Of a stretch of DNA of 64,000 nt, positions 22,594-34,459 are shown piece by piece. The stretch lies in assembly GCA_021234155.1 (NCBI GenBank), contig JAJEKV010000030.1, positions 15,924,003 through 15,988,002 on the forward strand, given 5' to 3'. The translations under genes were made by a program, and so were the position numbers. The notes below the pieces were generated by a model that had not been told where the DNA came from, did no database searches, and worked only from the letters and a program-made list of their open reading frames with translations. Each line of letters begins with the position of its first letter. Positions within the stretch are counted from its first letter, which is position 1. The stretch is from Isoetes taiwanensis. Lineage: Eukaryota; Streptophyta; Lycopodiopsida; Isoetales; Isoetaceae.

Positions 22594-24129
22594 TTAACTT
22601 AGCACCCAAACTTCCATCAACGATGTCGCTTGAAAAAGTCCTTGATTTTCTTGAATCCTGTGCCCTTGCCCATGTTCTCGCAGGGATTCTAGCAGCCGAT
22701 CCTCCTCCAATGCTCTTGCCACTGTGGTCTTTGGGAGTTCCGTGCGGTTTGCCGCTACTACCGACAAGTGCGCATCCACGAGGTGGCCCCTCATGGGTCG
22801 AGAGCATGAAGTGCTCGCGATCTCTTGAAGAGGATAACATGGTCTACTTTCACATCTATTCTCAGATCTTTGACCAAAGCCCGAAAGTGCTATAAGGAGT
22901 GCTACTGAGACTCTTCCCCTCTTGGGCTAAATTCTTTATGAAAAACTATCATCTGCCCCTGACTAAGGGCCGGAAGATAGTACCTGAGTGACTTGCCCTT
23001 GGTTCCGCCCCCGGTGCCCGTACCTTTTCTCCCACCGCCACCAAGATGTCCAATGCCATAAGATCCTCATGGTCTCTCCACATGGTAGTTGCACTCTCCA
23101 AATTGATGCCGCTACGAAGCTTCTCTGTACTCATGGAGCTGCGACTGGTTCACGGGCGCTTTGGGCCCCTTCCAACTTGTACAACCGCTTTGGATTTCAC
23201 GAAATTCTTCTTCAGAATGATGGGTTCTATTGCCGATACATCTGCTTTATCCGCTGATATGCCCGGATGTCCGGATATAGTTTCCCAAGATAGGAATGTC
23301 GCCCGCTTACTTCCCTTGGTATCTCCTCGGTAGGAGTAGTCGGCGAAGTCGCTACCTGCTCCTCGTGCAATTAGGCCTAGGAGTTCGTCTATCCCGAGGT
23401 TCTCCTCTTGGCAATAGGGAGATTGAGGATGTCGGTGGCTTAATATGTACTCCTCGCCATCGACGACATCGGGTGAGGCCCGTGATGCCTATTGGTGGCT
23501 CAAAGTCCCGCCTTAGCGCTTTCTGTTGCCGAGCTATACGCCTCTCCATCCTTCTTGCCTCCCTCATCTCCCAGCTTGGGTTTTCTTCCTCTTCCTCTTC
23601 GTAATCCCGCCGATTTTGACGGTAAACGTAGGTGCTTCCGATGTGGAGCCGTAGTGTTCGTGATGCTAAGGTCCGATCTCCCGGATGCTTATCTCAGGCC
23701 GCCGGGTGTCGAGGTGCCAAATCCAAGGGTTGGATTGACGGCTCCCCGGGTTGGTTAACCGCCCTATACCGCATGAACAATGCTAAGGCTGCCTGGCTTG
23801 AGAGGTACCTATGCCTATGATGCTTACAGGTCATGTAGTCTGGCATGTTTCTGGTTCTATCCCATAACTTATTCTTACCCCTGGATCCCCCACCCATGGC
23901 TTGAGCAAGAGAATCTAGAGAAACCCATTTCCCTCCCTAGGTGGCAAGCTAACTTCCTGTGGTAAGACCTCGGCCGATCATATTGACAAATGATGTCGGT
24001 GTAGTATGGAGTTCTAGTCGAGTGGCATGGAGATCAAAGAGATAATCAAAACATGGAAGACTTGTTCGTGGGGACAATCACGAATGTGATTGGTCTCATT
24101 ATACCATCCGACAAAGCTTGAGAAGCCAT
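22594..24129 (-). pseudogene. Accessory ORF-X, unit A
   Basis: Broken copy of ORF-X. The start (24129) and stop (22594) correspond to those of units B and C. Its C-terminal block (22594-22794 frame) is readable with TTVARALEEDRLLESLREHG. Confidence 0.55.
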
Positions 24130-24238
24130 TTGAGCAGAATAGCTATGGAAAATGGTGATGGAAATGAGCAAAAGCCAAAGAAATCGCCAAAGGGGCTGAG
24201 AGCAACTCTAATGGGAAAAAATGACAAATGAGGGTCCC

Positions 24239-24246
24239 TTTTTATA
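24239..24246 (-). promoter_or_regulatory. TATA box upstream of ORF-X, unit A
   Basis: TATAAAAA followed by GGGACCC on the minus strand, about 110 bp before the ORF-X start. The same box is at 37484-37490 (unit B) and 49401-49407 (unit C). Confidence 0.45.
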
Positions 24247-24803
24247 GACTAGGGGTGCCTCGGTTCCGCGGCACAAAGGTTCTTGATGGGAAGACTCCAA
24301 ATCTATGGCCCTGGGTGTCCAAATGAGCTACCATGAAGTGCAATTCTAAACAAAGCAAAGCAAGAAACGCTACATGGCAGTTTGTTGGGTCAAAATTGGT
24401 CGATTGAAAAATTGGCCGAAATCGGTCGAGCGCTTGTAAACGCCTCGCCGCAGCGGCGGGTTCAGCCTTGGTGTGACCCGATTTGGGTCTATTCTAAGCT
24501 CACAGATATTTTGAAGAATTCAAATTGCTAGGATGACTATTTGGACGATTCTAATCTAACTAGGGGTTTTTCTTACATGATTTAGACCTTAAATTGATCA
24601 AGTTTTTATAAACCGGGTCGAAGCTACAAACGCCTCAAGGCTGCTGGCGCAGCGGGTCTGGCGCGGTGTGACCCGATTTCGGGGGTCGCTCGAACTACAA
24701 TTTTATCTAATGCAGGAAAGATTTGTCTACTAAATTGCAAAACAAAGTTTTATATTTATGGGGAAAACTTAATAATTACATTTGTTTGAACAAAAATGCA
24801 TCC

Positions 24804-25868
24804 TCAAGGATATTCCTTGCGGATGCGACGCGCCAAGTGTACATCCTTGGGCATTAGAGTCACCCTCTTCGCGTGGATCGCGCAGAGGTTGCCTTCCTCA
24901 AACAACTGGGTGAGCTCGGCCTCAGCGGCTACTTGCAGCACCCGAGTTGTGAGCGACGTCACCCTGTAGTCGGTGACGAACTCCGCCATCACCTCCCGCA
25001 TGAGTCGCTCAAAAGGTGCCTTCCTAATCAGGAGATTAGTGCACTGTTGAAAGTGTCTAATCTCCCGGAAGACACGGGAGTATACCGAGTTAGGCCCATG
25101 GTGGACCTTTACTCGCTTCTCGAGACTTGGCGGCGGCGGCTTGGGCTGGCAGTTCTAAGGCGGCGGCCTCCACGGTCGGCCGGATGTTTTGCCGCAGTGG
25201 CCAATCGTTATACCTCGCCCACCGGCGAAGGTATTCTTCTGGTATGCCTTGAGGCGGCCAGAGAGGCGTCCTCCTTCAAGGCGGTAAGGCCCGGCCGCCA
25301 TATACGCTTCTTTGCCACCTTAGGTGGCTTGGGCCACTCGGGTAAGGTGGTCTTTTAAAAGCCCTTGCCCCCTGCTCATCTTCTTCCTCCTCCCTCCTTC
25401 CACCTGCTCCTCCCTCGCCGGGAGTATCCTCTATCACGCGGGCGGTTGGGCGGGGACCGCTGTTCTTCTCTTCGTCCTCCGCTTCTTCCCCGCCGCAGCT
25501 CCTCCTCGCTCCCTCTTCCTCCTTGCGGCCCTCTTGAGCCACTCACACCTTCTCCCTTTCTTTCTTTGGGGGTCAAGGCCTCCGCCTGGCCCACGTTGCT
25601 GGACCTGCTCTTCCTCCTGCTCTTCCACTCCGGTGTCTGTGGCCCCGAAGTGGCGAGATTCGTTGGTTCTTTGTGTTCCCGCCGACGAGGGGCTGCTCGG
25701 CATCGCGGATACGTAACCCGCCGCCGCCTTCTTCTTTGGTAGGGGAAGCCTCTTCCCCTTCTTGGGCCGTGGAGGTGCTCTCGTATCTTCTTCACATGCC
25801 GCCTCCTGCGCCATGGAGAGGGTAGGCCTAGGGCCAGTCTTCCTATAGGTTTGTTTGGTTCGAGCCAT
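24804..25868 (-). pseudogene. Histone H3-like ORF with intact histone fold, unit A
   Basis: The start (25868) opens MARTKQTYRK, the H3 tail with K4 and R8-K9 kept (Ala7 to Tyr). That frame runs 144 codons; two or more frame breaks follow in the charged middle. The fold is uninterrupted from about 25118 to the stop at 24804: alpha-N REIRHFQQ, helix 1 [15 protein letters not shown], loop 1 with TDYR, helix 2 region [15 protein letters not shown], then [16 protein letters not shown]. It aligns with H3 Arg49-Ala135 with no gap, 54 of 87 identical by hand count. Cys110, His113, Lys115, Thr118 and Lys122 are kept; Lys56 is Gln and Lys79 is Val. The frame breaks may be sequencing errors or decay. 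Confidence 0.85.
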
Positions 25869-25958
25869 ATTTAACGGTCTAGAAAACAGGTGGGGATAGG
25901 CTGGTCAAGAGAGAGAAGGTAGAGGAAAGTTTGGAGGGAAAAAATGAGGTGTCAGAGA

Positions 25959-25968
25959 TATTTAAAAG
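25959..25968 (-). promoter_or_regulatory. TATA-like box upstream of the H3-like ORF, unit A
   Basis: CTTTTAAATA lies about 92 bp before the start codon. It recurs at 39216-39225 (unit B) and 51121-51130 (unit C). Confidence 0.4.
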
Positions 25969-26430
25969 GAAGGGCCCCTGAGAATATTCTCCTACCATTA
26001 ATAGGCCTACTTATTAGCCCCCCTTATTAATTACCCCATAGTACCCTTTAATTTTAATATATGTTTAATTTTAATACACCTAAAAATTGTATATACCTTT
26101 GAAATTTCCAATTTCCTAATGGTTTGAAGTGTGAATTATGGATTTGCGCCATTTTTCACCTGGATCTCCGATTGGGATGATTCTTCGACCCATTGTAGGT
26201 GAAATTTGATGCAGATGCATGATTTTCACTCCAATTTTATTAGAAGATGAGTTTGACTCACTTAACTTTCGTCTAACACTTAACCTAAGTCCTGACCCAC
26301 TACCTAGGAGAAAATTTTTCCCCCATTTTCGCGGTTCGATGGTGGAAACGTTTATTTCACACCCCTATAGGCCTGTTAGACTACTTCATGGTTGTGGGGA
26401 GGTGCTAGTTCTTGGTCAACCAAGAACATT

Positions 26431-26442
26431 GCTCTGATACCA
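26431..26442 (-). other. Primer-binding site, unit A (tRNA-iMet)
   Basis: On the minus strand TGGTATCAGAGC, complementary to the 3' end of plant initiator-Met tRNA, one base from the LTR. Confidence 0.9.
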
Positions 26443-26443
26443 T

Positions 26444-28083
26444 TGTGACGCCCTCGCTAAAACATACGGGCTACCGCACACTTGGCAGGAAATCCCCCAT
26501 CCGGCTCAACAACCGCATGGGCCCTTCGTCTACCCCGCACTCTGAGGTGACTCTAGTGCGGGAAGGGAACACGAAGGTGTCTTGCGCGCCCTTCCCCTAT
26601 GGGCTCCTATAACAGCGGAAGCGATAACACGTCAGAACTAGCATAAAACATATATAAATACTACCCCGGAGGGTAGTGCATCGCACATAAACCAATGCAT
26701 AGATGATAATCACAAACCATAAAACAGGAGAGCTCCTACCCCGGCTCAGACTCGTAAGGAGGATGACTGACCGGCTAGGCCTCAAGATAGAGCAGACCGA
26801 GTCATGGCAATGGCGTGGGCTGGCATAGAACAATGGCTAGGGTTGACCACTCCATCCGCCCCTCCTGTGCATACTTTGCAGATGGGCTAGATCAGGGCTC
26901 GACAGACTCTAGCCTTCCTGAGACGCAATCCCATGGCATCACCCATCTGGGACTACTCTGTGTTGCATCTCCTGGTCGGTCCATGAGGCAGAAGGGTTGC
27001 ATCTCCCCTTCCTGTGGTCTAGAGGTGCCGTATGCTAGAGAATCGGGCGACACACCCATCGTGCCTGATCGAACCCCCAAAACGAGAGCCAAGCCATCAC
27101 TTGCAGCTCTCGAGAGGCGTGGCAACACCATTGCCCTGGGAGGTGTCGGACCCATGCTCGCCCACACGGGTGACCCACCATAAGCCTAGCCCACTATGGG
27201 ATCCCCCGGCCCCCACCTGGCAGGGATCCTCCCTCCACTTTCCCTCTAGCCCTCAAGTTATCCGGGTGCCGAGTCATATCATAGCCTCAATAGCCCTGGT
27301 GGGCTCCTATGCACAAAGAGCCGCATCTAATAGGAACTAAGGGATCTACTCTAGGAACATACTACATATGGCCCTAGGTCTCTACCCCCTTCCCAATACA
27401 AGAGGAGCAACATGATCAACCAACATCACATAATCATCACATCATGAGAATAATCATAAGAAGAACATCTTAACCTAATCATTCAACTAACTAATAGTTA
27501 GGGTTCCTTGATTAGGGTTCAAGATGTTGAATATGGGGTCTAGGATGGCTCTACTCTAGATACAAAATACTAGCACATCCGGAATGCTAATCCCCATGAG
27601 CTATCACAACTACTATCCTACATACCTGCTCCTCGATGCTCTCCCTCCAGATCCAGCGCCTCCATGGTCTTAGGCTCACAAGTCGCCGCTCCTACTCCAA
27701 GAACGGGTCTACCTGGGGGGTTCTTTGCACAGCCTATGCCATTAACGTGAGCCATGTTCAAACGGGTTTCAACAAGTAGGTGAGTCTCCGGGTGCTAGGG
27801 CTGGAAGGAGGTCTAGGGTTAGGGTTTATGCCTATATAAGTTAGGGTCCACCTAGGATGCCACGCGGGCACCAATCTGGGTGAGTCTGTGTGGTGGCGGT
27901 GCCCCAATAGGTTAAGGCCACGTGGATGATGGTTTAACCTATGGTTGGCTAAGTTATGAGAATAACTTAGCCATGCCCCTAGTGCCACAATCTATGGTAT
28001 ACAAGGCTATAAGGATAGACTTGTATGGTGATCGGATCCAGGAATATACGTGATTTATGGCGATATTCCCTTGGACAATCACA
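26444..28083 (-). repeat. LTR2
   Basis: 1640-bp LTR: 5' LTR of unit A and at the same time 3' LTR of the remnant unit. It begins TGTGACGCCC and ends AATCACA, a mutated terminus. Confidence 0.9.
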
Positions 28084-28710
28084 TTCCCCCCTTAGGACAA
28101 TGTTGTCCTCAAAGATTGCGCTTAAGGTGATTTAATTCTACCTTATGCCCGCAAAACAAAGAACGTAATTAACCTTTAGTTTACTTTAGGAATCAAGTTT
28201 TATTAATTGAAAGTCAAAATTTAGGCTATATTTGTACTTATACAAAATTATATAGCCTTAACACAGTTATTTCTTATAGTAATTCAAAATACTATTATAA
28301 GAATTATTAGGGTTCATAATCTAAATTATGGCTCCCCCTATCCTCCTCGTAACGCTTGGCTCCTCGCTTGAAGTCCCTCCTTCTACTTGCCCGCAAAAAG
28401 GAGCACATTACGCTAGTTTAGTTAATAATTTGTGGTTTTAGGGGACCACCCCCCTTACCTCCTTGAGCCGAGCTACTGGCTCAAGGTTATCCTACTACCT
28501 TGCCCAAGATCATGGCCCTTTCGGATTTGAGCTTAGGGATCATTTAAGATGCTCCCATCATTGCCCATGATCGAAGTGTTACCTTGTACACGCATCCCCC
28601 CGATCGAAAGTACACCCCAAAGCTGCATCATGCCCCGAGGGTTTCAGCTAGGAACGCCTCACGCATCCCATCATCGCCAAGATGATCACTTAAGCTTCAC
28701 CATGACCCTC
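28084..28710 (-). mobile_element. Remnant internal region between LTR2 and LTR3
   Basis: About 627 bp matching the polypurine-tract end of an internal region (compare 16707-17330). It stops in CATGACCCTCCT and joins directly to mid-LTR sequence GCAGATGGG. All genes of this unit are deleted. Confidence 0.85.
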
Positions 28711-29960
28711 CTGCAGATGGGCTAGATCAGGCTCTGACAGGACTCTAGCCTTCCGGAGACGCAATCCCATGGCATCACCCATCGGGACTACTCCAGGTTG
28801 CATCTCCCTGGTCCGATGAGGCAGGAAGGGTTGCATCTCCCCTTCCTGTGGTCTAGAGGTGCCGTGGCGGCTAGAGAATCGTGGCGCCACACCATCTGCA
28901 CTGACCGAATCCCCCAAAACGAGAGCCAAGCCATCACTTGCAGCTCTCGAGAGGCAGTGGCAACACCATTGCCCCTGTGAGGTGTCGGACCCATGCTCGC
29001 CCACACCTAAGTGACCCACCATAAGCCTAGCCCACTATGGGATCCCCCGGCCCCCACTCGGCAGGGATCCTCCCTCCACTTTCCCTCTAGCCCTGTTATC
29101 TGGTGCTGAGTCATATCATAGCCTCAATAGCCTGGTGGGCTCCTATGCACAGGCCGCATCTAATAGGAACTAAGGGATCTACTCTAGGAACATACTACAT
29201 ATGGCCCTAGGTCTCTACCCCCCTTCCCAATACAAGAGGAGCAACATGATCAACCAACATCACATAATCATCACATCATGAGAATAATCATAAGAAGAAC
29301 ATCTTAACCTAATCATTCAACTAACTAATAGTTAGGGTTCCTTGATTAGGGTTCAAGATGTTGAATATGGGGTCTAGGATGGCTCTACTCTAGATACAAA
29401 ATACTAGCACATCTGGAATGCTAATCCCAGATGAGCTATCACAACTACTATCCTACATACCTGCTCCTGATGCTCTCCCTCCAGATCCGGGCGCCTCCAT
29501 GGTCTTCGGCTCACAAGTCGCTTTGTTCCTACTCCAAGAACGGGTCCACCTCTTTTTGATATAAATGGAAATAAGTAAAAAATCATATTTTTAAGGTTGC
29601 TGCACCTGCCCCTATGCCATTGGTCGAAAGATCCATGTTCAAACGGGGTTTCAACAAGTAGGTGAGTCTCGGGTGCTAGGGGCTGGAAGGAGGTCTAGGG
29701 TTAGGGTTTATGCCTATATAAGTTAGGTCCACCTAGGATGCCACGTGGCACCAATCGGGTGAGTCCTGTGTGGCGGTGCCCCAATAGGTTAAGGCCACGT
29801 GGATGATGGCTTAACCTATGGTTGGCTAAGTTATGAGAATAACTTAGCCATGCCCCCTAGTGCCACAATCTATGGTATACAAGGCTATAAGGATAGACTT
29901 GTATGGTGACGGATCCAGGAATATACGTATTTATGGCGTATATTCCCTTGGACCGTCACA
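28711..29960 (-). repeat. Partial LTR3, 5' LTR side deleted
   Basis: 1250 bp matching LTR1 from about position 15510 to its end. The first 440 bp are missing because of the deletion at the junction with the remnant. A foreign patch lies at 29551-29598. Confidence 0.85.
29551..29598. other. 48-bp patch matching the interior of the LTR4 MITE
   Basis: The expected LTR bases (CTGCTGGGG region) are replaced by TTGATATAAATG, GAAATAAGTAAAAAATCATA and AAGGTT, which otherwise occur only inside the MITE at 41088-41143. Confidence 0.75.
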
Positions 29961-29974
29961 TTCTCCCCCCCTTA
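29961..29974 (-). other. Polypurine tract, unit B
   Basis: TAAGGGGGGGAGAA on the minus strand, next to LTR3. Confidence 0.8.
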
Positions 29975-30776
29975 GGACAATGCTGTCCTCAAGATTGCGC
30001 TTAAGGTGATTAACCCTACCTTATGCACGCAAAACAAAGAACGTAATTAACCTTTAGTTTACTTTAGGAATCAAGTTTTATTAATTGAAAGTCAAAATTT
30101 AGGCTATATTTGTACTTATACAAAATTATATAGCCTTAACACAGTTATTTCTTATAGTAATTCAAAATACTATTATAAGAATTATTAGGGTTCATAATCT
30201 AAATTATGGCTCCCCCTATCCTCTCGTAACGCGCTCCTCGTTGAAGTCCTCCTTCTACTTGCCTGCAAAAGGAGCACATTACGTTAGTTTAGTTAATAAT
30301 TTGTGGTTTTAGGGGACCACCCCCCTTACCTCCTTGAGCCGAGCTACTGGCTCAAGGTTATCCTACTACCTTGCCCAAGATCATGGCCCTTTCGGATTTG
30401 AGCTTAGGGATCATTTAGGATGCTCCCATCATTGCCCATGATCGAGTGCTACCTTGTACACGCATCCCCTCGATCGAAAGTACACCCCAAAGGCATCATG
30501 CCCCGAGGGTTTCAGCTAGGGAACGCCTCACCATCCCATCATCGCCAAGATGATCACTTAAGCTTCACCATGACCCTCCTACGGCCCGGTGCGATCCCGC
30601 ATCGCGGGCATAGAGATCATCCGATCGATGTCCCATCATCGCCCACTATGCCTCATTCTCACTCACATGACCCTAATGGTCATGCGCACCTATTGGTGTG
30701 CGTGTGGCCTAGAGAATGCCCTAAAGGCGATCCCATCATCGCACACACGATCCAAGGGTTCCGCACATGCACCCTC

Positions 30777-31409
30777 CTAACTAGAATGCATGCGCCGTGC
30801 CTCAAAGCTAACTAACAACATACTAGCTAACCACCGGCAAGTCGGGTCCACCAAGCCTGAGACGACTCGCCCATCAAACTCCTTCATAAACTCTGGGTAT
30901 TGCTTCTCCAAATCTTGCTTCAATACCCATGTCGCATCTTCCACGGGTAAGTGCTTCCACTTAACCAAATATTGGAGGAACTGAGACCTCCTAGTCTTCT
31001 TGAATGACTTATCAAGAAGCAATTCAGGCACTATTTCTACTTGCTCCTCCGTCATTTCCAACAAGGTTGGAGTATCTAAAACCTCCTCAGGGTTAGGATT
31101 GTGCCTCTTTAATAAACTTACGTGGAAGACCTTGTGGACCTTAAGATGGGCTGGAAGATCCAACTTGTAGGCTTGAGAGCCCACTCTCTCTAAAATCTTG
31201 AATGGCCCAGCCCACCTAGGGGCAAGCTTCTTGCAGCTCCCAATCCGCAGCTTGGCTTGCTTCACCTTGATCTTCAACCAAACGGTATCTCCCACCTTAA
31301 ACTCCCTTACGGTCCCCCAGGCTTGTCGGCTACACTCTTTCTCGCCCACTTTTGCCGCCAATAAATAACCCCTTACTTCCTCTACTAGTGCCGTGATATC
31401 CCCTAACAT
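30777..31409 (-). pseudogene. Integrase C-terminus with chromodomain, unit B
   Basis: A 210-codon frame, longer upstream than in unit A: it adds EFKVGDTVWLKIKVKQAK before the GPY/F segment and then holds the same chromodomain. The last about 25 codons differ from unit A because of a shift near 30850. Confidence 0.85.
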
Positions 31410-32200
31410 CTGGCTGGGACACTTCTACCTTGGACAATGTGGATTGTGCGTGTATCAGGGGTTAAGCACCGTAGCCGTAGTTCACCATGAAAGGCTACAT
31501 CCGAGATGACTCCCTTGCTAAATAATCGCTGTAGGCTTAATTCCACCAAGTGAATGTACTCATCCCACTTGACCGCTTGTTCCACACATAGCTTCAAGCA
31601 TGTCTTCAATGATCCGATTCGCCCTTTCCGCCCCGCCATCTGTTTGGGGATGATATGCCGTGACTCATGGAGAGCTTCGCCTCGAATGGTGCTAAAGAGA
31701 TCCCCGCCAAAAGGCACTCATGAACTTAGAATCTCTATCCGATATTATCTCCCGAGGCATGCCATGGAGTCTAAAAATCTCCCTTACAAATAACTTGGCG
31801 TTGTCTAATGCGGTGTTCTGTTGCCTTGCAAGGCAACCTAAATGTGCCATCTTAGATAACTTATCTATGACAACCATCAATGCATCCTTGCCTCAAGAGT
31901 TCTAGGAGTCCCGTGATGAAATCCATGCTTATGACCTCCCACTTTGCATTTGGCACCCCTAATGGCTCTAAAGCACCCGGAATCCGGTTGTCCGCTTTGG
32001 TCTCACTGACATAATCGGGCAATCCCAAATATATGCAGCTATCGCCTCTTCATTCCCCGCCAGAAGTAACTACTTCGAATCTTGAAATAGGTCTTCATGA
32101 AGCCAAGATGCCCCGCTATTGGGCTGTTATGTGTGTCATGAAGAATTAACTTCCTTACCCCTCAAGATTCGGGCACACACAACTTATGCTTGTGGTACAA
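31410..32200 (-). pseudogene. Integrase zinc-binding and core, unit B
   Basis: A block at 31692-31880 contains [12 protein letters not shown] and EIISDRDSKFMSAFW (second catalytic Asp). The flanking HHCC and Glu-containing segments are in other frames. Confidence 0.75.
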
Positions 32201-32730
32201 CAAAGTTGCCTTCCTTTTAAAATGCTTGAAGGCTTCCCGCTCCTTGTCCTGCTCGCTTCCTTGGAGAGGCTTTCCCACACCTCCTTGAAGTCCACATCGG
32301 TTGGCAAGGACTCCTCAATCTTCTTGCCAAACTCACTCGAAAAGAGTGGAAATCGATTACAATGCGCCCTTGTCCGAAATGGCCTCCTAGAGAGGGCATC
32401 CGCTACAACATTGCTTACAAAGCTTATATATAATATCAAAATCGCACTCCTCAAGGAATTCCATCCACCTCCTTTGCCTTAAGTTGAGGAGTGGTCGGGT
32501 GAAAAGATACCAAGGCTCGTGATCAAGATCTAATCAAACTTCCTTCCCAAAGAATTAATGCCTCCATATCCTCAATGCCCCGACAATGGCTAGGAGCTCC
32601 CGATCATGGGTTGGGTAGCGTTGTTCGGCGCCGTTCATCTTCTTTTGAGTCGAGGCTTACTACCCTTCCTTCTTGCATCAAGGCGCCCTGTTGCTATCTT
32701 GCTTGCATCTGTTGCTATCAACTTATCCTT
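32201..32730 (-). pseudogene. RNase H, unit B
   Basis: [12 protein letters not shown] near 32400 marks the RNase H end and [11 protein letters not shown] near 32700 its beginning. The centre is frame-shifted. Confidence 0.7.
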
Positions 32731-33549
32731 ACTCGGATCCGGGAGAACAAGCACTGGTGCTGTTGTTAAGGCCTCTTTAAGCTTCTCAAAAGAAGCTTGG
32801 ACTTTCTCTAACCAATGGCTAGCCCAATCCTTAATCTTCTTGGCCTTAGTGAGGTCCCCATTGGGGGACGCCCACTTAGCAAAGTCCTTCACTTAACTTT
32901 TCGTAATATCCCGCCAACCCGAGAAAGCTTCTTACTCGCCACATTCCTTGAGCTGGCCAATCAACTATTGCCTCAATCTTAGATGGATCTCGTGGAGATT
33001 CCCTGATGTTACTACATGCCCCAAGTACTCCACCCGCCTGTTGCAAAGTGGCACTTAGAGAGCTTCCCATACAACCGATGACGCCTCAACTTCTCCAACA
33101 CTTTCCCGAGATGTCGACAATGCTCTTCAAGGGACTTGTCAGAGATTAGATGTCGTCAAGAAGACAATAACAAACTCATCCAAGAAGTCTCTCAAGACGC
33201 TGCTCATGAGGCGATAAACGCTGTTGGAGCATTCGATAGTCCAAAGGGCATTATCAGAACTCAAAATGACCATACCACGTTCGAAAAGCGCCTTATGGAT
33301 GTCCTCTTCTTTTTTATTCTTATCCGATGGTATCCCCGATCTCAAATCAATCTTAGAGAATACCTTTGCTCCTTGTAGCTGATCCATTAGGTCATCCGCC
33401 CTTGGCAATGCATATTTATTCTTTATCGTCTGCTTATTAAGCTGGCGATAGTCTATGCACATTCTTAAGCTTCCATCTTTCTTCTTGACAAAGAGTATAG
33501 GTGCTCCGAAAGGAGATACACTTGCTCTTATAAATCCAAGCTCCAGCAA
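32635..33549 (-). pseudogene. Reverse transcriptase, unit B
   Basis: The 33139-33549 frame begins at the fingers and palm ([31 protein letters not shown]) and drifts out of frame before the FDD motif. The 32635-32892 frame holds the RT-RNase H connection. Confidence 0.8.
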
Positions 33550-33590
33550 TTCCTCGCAGTTTGTTTCTTGAGCTCACCAATGCGGGATGC

Positions 33591-34445
33591 TCATTCTATA
33601 TGGGCTTTATCGGTAGGCTTCAGATCCCGAGTCAATGTGATCTCACATTCCACACCCCTATAAGGTGGCAGCTGCCGAATTTCATCCGGAAATACATCCT
33701 TGAACTCTGAAATAAGCCTTGCTATCTGCCTGGGCAGCTGATTTCCCTTTGTGTCACTTCCATCCTGCTTGCCTGGCTCAACTGATTCCATCCTCAAGAT
33801 GTAATCCACCTTATTCCTTTCTATACTCTTCCTTAGCTGCTTCAAAGAAATACACTGGATAGGAGAATCTAGCTTCTTACCTTTCACTATCAACTTGCTG
33901 CCGTCTGGTGCCGTCATGGTGACTTCATTCCGGTCGCAATCAATCATGGCTTTGGCTGGCTTCAAAAATTCCATCCCCACTATCAAATCATATCTTCCGA
34001 TGTCCATGACTTCTGCTCCCATCGGCCACTTAGCCCCACTAAGGTCTATGTCAAAGGTGATCCTCCTCCCCTTAGTGTGCCGAATGGCGCCGTTGGCCAT
34101 AGCTACCGGCCTTGGCTTAGACTTCAATACCTTATTCTTCATTAGAGCAGCCAATCTAGGAGATGCAAAATTATGAGAGCTACCTGTATCTATGAGGACT
34201 ACGTAAGGATTACTATCTATGATCCCATCAGCCGCGATGATAGTTGACTGATTCTCTATCTCATCTGACTCAATGTTTGCACATATGTCACACTCACCAT
34301 CTATGAAGTCGCGGCCCTCCCCGCTGGTCATCGTCCTCGCCCGGCTTCGCTTGGGGAGTCCCAGCCCAAGAGTTCTCGCCAAAGCCGACCGCATGACGAA
34401 TGGACAATCATGTGTCCGTGCCCCCGGCTGGAAGCACTGAAGCAT
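33591..34445 (-). pseudogene. Zinc knuckle and aspartic protease to RT start, unit B
   Basis: A 284-codon open frame. Its start has a degenerate CCHC-like knuckle (CFQPGARTHDC). The protease active site is VVLIDTGSSHNF at about residue 85, with the later phrase DIGRYDLIVGMEFL typical of retropepsin-like folds. It ends in FKDVFPDEIRQLPPYRG, the RT-proximal linker of Ty3/gypsy polyproteins. This is the best-preserved protease of the three units. Confidence 0.85.
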
Positions 34446-34459
34446 AACTTCTTCTCAAT

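Noticed and set aside
24804-25118. Interpretation as a centromeric H3 (CENH3)
   Set aside because: Loop 1 has the same length as canonical H3 (CENH3 has a longer loop 1), and the extreme N-terminus follows canonical H3. A tree would be needed to exclude it fully.
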